Of a stretch of DNA of 64,000 nucleotides, positions 61,589-64,000 are shown in pieces. Within the stretch, counting starts at the first letter, position 1, and each line of letters begins with the position of its first letter. Where the stretch lies: assembly GCA_946411385.1 (NCBI GenBank), contig CAMKDV010000012.1, positions 1-64,000 on the forward strand, in the 5' to 3' direction. The position numbers and the translations under genes were made by a program. This DNA is from an uncultured Bacteroidales bacterium (lineage in GTDB: Bacteria; Bacteroidota; Bacteroidia; Bacteroidales; Paludibacteraceae). The notes beneath the pieces were generated by a model. That model did not search any database. It worked only from the letters and a program-made list of their open reading frames with translations, and was not told the DNA's origin.

Positions 61589-63655
61589 TTACTCCACTTT
61601 TACGCCCGTAGCGCTATACCGCGTGCCATCGGGGAGGAGGATGAAGAGTTGACCGTTGTCTATTATCTTTTGAGGAGAGACGGTAAAACTATTCTCGCTG
61701 ATAATCTCTTCTATTGCAGATGCAGGTATAGGTAGGATGTTGTAGAAATCACTCCAGCCGACAGCACTTCTGTACATCTCTACCGAGCCAGGAAGAACGT
61801 ACAGAGTACAGGCATATTTATCCACTTCCTCAAAAGTGTTAGCAACAATGGTTGCCGGAGTAGGACGATAATTGTAGATGGATGCCAAGTTGTAGCAATT
61901 GCCAAAGGCATAATCCTGTATCTTGCGGACATCCTTGCCTATTTTGACAGTTGATAGCGTTGGGATGTTGGCAAAAGCGCTATCGCCAATTATTCCTACA
62001 CCATCATCGACTACCAAAGTCGTCATTTCTTTGTCTGCCTCCAAACCATAGCGCTTGTTAGCAGTTAAGTCGCCTGTGCCGCTAATGGTGAGTGCCTTTT
62101 TGTCGGAATCATATTGCCATGTCAGCGCGAGATCGTTGCCGCAAGAACCTGATGTGTCTACGGCAAATTCTGCTATTAAAGTTGTATCTTGCGTCAGTTC
62201 GATAGTGCGAGGATTGTCAGTTACGCCATCTGACCATTGCGTGAAATGGTAGCCGTAATTAGGTGTTGCGTATATTGGTTCACAAATATTGGTGGGAATA
62301 GTTATGCTTCCGGCATCAGATATGTTTACTTGCCCGGTAATAGCATATGCAAGTGGTAAATATTTGATTTCAGATGCATATGAAGACCAACTTCTTTTAT
62401 ATGCATCCAACGTGCCGCATGGAACATATATGTCAGAAAGTTTATTGCTTTGATAGAACATGTTGCTATAGCCTGTAGGTGGTGTTTCACCTTGCATCGT
62501 CACACTCGTCAGACGTGAGCAGTATGCGAAAGCATAACTTTTAATACTTGTGACGCTGTTGGGAATTGTCACTCTCGTCAGGCCAGAGCAGCCAGAGAAA
62601 GCAGAATTTTCAATGCTTGTGGCACTGTTGGGGATAACCATCTCTCCAGTTGCTGTAGAAGAACATGCGACTAATGTGGCTTTTGCTTCATCTGAAAAAA
62701 CCAGATAACCATCCACATAACCATTTATACATCTTGCTCCCCAAGGCGAACCGGTTGCGGTACCGCTATATGCAATATTGGGCACATTATTAAAAGCGTT
62801 ATATCCAATGCTTGTGACGCTGTTGGGGATGGTCACACTCGTCAGACCGATGCAATTAGAGAAAGCATGTGTTCCAATACTTGTAACGCTGTTGGGGATT
62901 GTTACACTTGTCAGACCGGAGTGATTTTGAAAAGCATATCTTTCAATGCTTGTTACGCTATTAGGAATAATAGTATTTTGGCAGCCGACAATGAGCGTAT
63001 TAGAAGCGGTTGTTATTATCGCATTACAATTGTTACGACTATCAAATGTCGTATTTCCATTTTCAACGATAACACTTGTCAGACCAGAGCAACCAGAGAA
63101 AGCCGCCTCTCCAATGCTCGTCACGCTGATGGGGATGGTCAAACTCGTTAGACCAGAACAATCGCGGAAGGCCCCTCCAACAATAGATTCTATTCCATCC
63201 GGAATTGTATATACACCCGAATAGGATGTAGGCATAAAAGCGAATACATGTGTGTTATACACAGGACTCGTCAAACTGGAGCAACCAGAGAAAGCGTAAT
63301 TTCCAATGTATGTGACGCTATTTGGAATTGTCACTCTCGTCAGACTATAGCAATTATAGAAAGCTTGACTTTCAATGCTTGTAACGCTGTTAGGAATAGT
63401 CACCTTCGTCATAAGAGAGCAATTATAGAAAGCAGAACTTTCAATGCGTGTGACTCTATATGTAGAGCCGTATGATACTGTAGCTGGAATTACAACACTT
63501 ACAATGCCATAAGACGATGCGGATATCACAGATGCAGTTTTAGTTGCTTCATCTAAATCGTAAAACAAATCGCCTATTTGTTGTGCGGCAAATAGGGATC
63601 CTATACTTGATGCAAGTACAAGGAAAAAAGAAATAATTTTTGTTTTCATAGACAT
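61589..63655 (-). CDS. Secreted BspA-like LRR_5 protein with C-terminal tail
   Basis: A 688-residue protein (ATG 63655, or 63649 as MKTKIISF) with a signal peptide ending at LFAAQ. About ten LRR_5 repeats of the form VTIPNSVTSIGxxAFxxCxxL fill residues 60-370. A beta region (YHFTQWSDG, an InlB/Listeria-type repeat) and a second LRR-like segment follow. The end is KIIDNGQLFILLPDGTRY, the tail family shared with the phosphoesterase and four-module proteins. Likely a surface protein, perhaps adhesive. The start region excludes the longer frame because the upstream gene ends at 63663. Confidence 0.9.
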   Translation of the reverse strand: MSMKTKIISFFLVLASSIGSLFAAQQIGDLFYDLDEATKTASVISASSYGIVSVVIPATVSYGSTYRVTRIESSAFYNCSLMTKVTIPNSVTSIESQAFYNCYSLTRVTIPNSVTYIGNYAFSGCSSLTSPVYNTHVFAFMPTSYSGVYTIPDGIESIVGGAFRDCSGLTSLTIPISVTSIGEAAFSGCSGLTSVIVENGNTTFDSRNNCNAIITTASNTLIVGCQNTIIPNSVTSIERYAFQNHSGLTSVTIPNSVTSIGTHAFSNCIGLTSVTIPNSVTSIGYNAFNNVPNIAYSGTATGSPWGARCINGYVDGYLVFSDEAKATLVACSSTATGEMVIPNSATSIENSAFSGCSGLTRVTIPNSVTSIKSYAFAYCSRLTSVTMQGETPPTGYSNMFYQSNKLSDIYVPCGTLDAYKRSWSSYASEIKYLPLAYAITGQVNISDAGSITIPTNICEPIYATPNYGYHFTQWSDGVTDNPRTIELTQDTTLIAEFAVDTSGSCGNDLALTWQYDSDKKALTISGTGDLTANKRYGLEADKEMTTLVVDDGVGIIGDSAFANIPTLSTVKIGKDVRKIQDYAFGNCYNLASIYNYRPTPATIVANTFEEVDKYACTLYVLPGSVEMYRSAVGWSDFYNILPIPASAIEEIISENSFTVSPQKIIDNGQLFILLPDGTRYSATGVKVE

Positions 63656-63662
63656 ATAACTA

Positions 63663-63911
63663 TTAATGTTCAAATTTGATGTTTTCAAGCGGTACACAAT
63701 GAACTTGTCCGTCTTCGCAATCCTCCACAATGCCATATGCTAAGATGCATCCTTCATTAATGATAGCTCCCCATTTATGGACAAGCCCTGTTCTTTTCCT
63801 AGTCGCATTAACACGCTCTTCGTCAGAATCGTAATCATGCATTCCTAGCTTTTCAAAGTTCGGCATGTTTGCGCCTTCAAGAGTGAAGACAACCTTTCTT
63901 GTTTCTTCCAT
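63663..63911 (-). CDS. Small hypothetical protein
   Basis: An 82-residue soluble protein, no signal peptide. Acidic, with several His and Cys (C-terminal half: NEGCILAYGIVEDCEDGQVHCVP). I recognise no family. It lies 7 bp upstream of the BspA-like gene, so the two are co-transcribed. Confidence 0.6.
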   Translation of the reverse strand: MEETRKVVFTLEGANMPNFEKLGMHDYDSDEERVNATRKRTGLVHKWGAIINEGCILAYGIVEDCEDGQVHCVPLENIKFEH

Positions 63912-63928
63912 AATAATATGATATTTAT

Positions 63929-63955
63929 TTCCCCTCTAACGCCTTCGGGGATTGG
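63929..63955 (-). promoter_or_regulatory. Conserved 5' leader element, copy 2
   Basis: Minus-strand CCAATCCCC...GGGGAA, 23 of 27 bases identical to the copy at 35271-35297 and 17 bp upstream of this gene's start. Confidence 0.45.
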
Positions 63956-64000
63956 CATGTGTTATTATATCTCAATTCGGTATAGATTAACATTCCTTTC

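Noticed and set aside
22..64000. tRNA or rRNA genes
   Set aside because: No T-loop/anticodon arm combination or rRNA core sequence was noticed on either strand; this is a visual scan only.

Overview
The window reads as a Bacteroidales chromosome segment, probably a gut or gut-like species (inference). The evidence is SusC/SusD-type outer-membrane pairs, a classical type IX secretion C-terminal domain, BspA-type leucine-rich proteins, lipid A and menaquinone genes, and Bacteroidetes promoters (TTTG, 20 nt, TAnnTTTG) at about 15 places. No rRNA, tRNA, CRISPR array or prophage was seen.

Layout. 1-1.8 kb: an IS1595-type transposase, a small PH-like protein and two structured non-coding stretches. 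1.8-5.6 kb: O-methyltransferase divergent from an Lrp regulator, which is followed by an envelope cassette and fabG. 5.6-10.3 kb (minus): a candidate metal or cofactor locus with a COG0523 GTPase carrying a His-rich loop, an unusual winged-helix regulator, a TonB-dependent receptor and a lipoprotein. 10.4-16.8 kb: fucose-isomerase-like protein, fabD, MATE transporter, convergent prfC, then menA and an S4 protein.

16.8-33.1 kb (minus) is the most interesting block: eight genes in one apparent operon behind one promoter. They encode a large surface protein with four repeated modules, a 51-residue Gly-rich peptide, SusC, SusD, a beta-propeller protein with a type IX tail, a calcineurin-like phosphoesterase, a GlpT/UhpT-type organophosphate antiporter and an EEP-phosphatase/SGNH-esterase fusion. 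Together they suggest capture, cleavage and uptake of a phosphate ester at the cell surface.

33.3-36 kb is accessory: an antitoxin with a broken YafQ-like toxin, unknown genes and an 11-bp tandem repeat. 36-42 kb: rnhB, sppA, lpxK, msbA. 42-47 kb (minus): valS, pssA, endonuclease I, PAP2 phosphatase. 47.5-52.6 kb (minus): two GH13 enzymes, an HMA protein and a CE2-like esterase. 52.7-57.7 kb (minus): an rluB-type pseudouridine synthase, yceD-rpmF, an outer-membrane barrel, era and tdh. 57.9-64 kb: two BspA-like proteins, an AAA/DUF4143 ATPase with a repeated upstream motif, and a hairpin-rich intergenic region.

Two themes run across the window. First, families of 7-bp and 8-bp tandem repeats sit at gene ends, often containing the stop codon, and are also found in frame inside valS (twice), era and the O-methyltransferase. 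Second, several otherwise unrelated secreted proteins end in the same short tail (roughly NGQLVIIRDGVRYDVLG), which differs from the classical type IX domain also present here.
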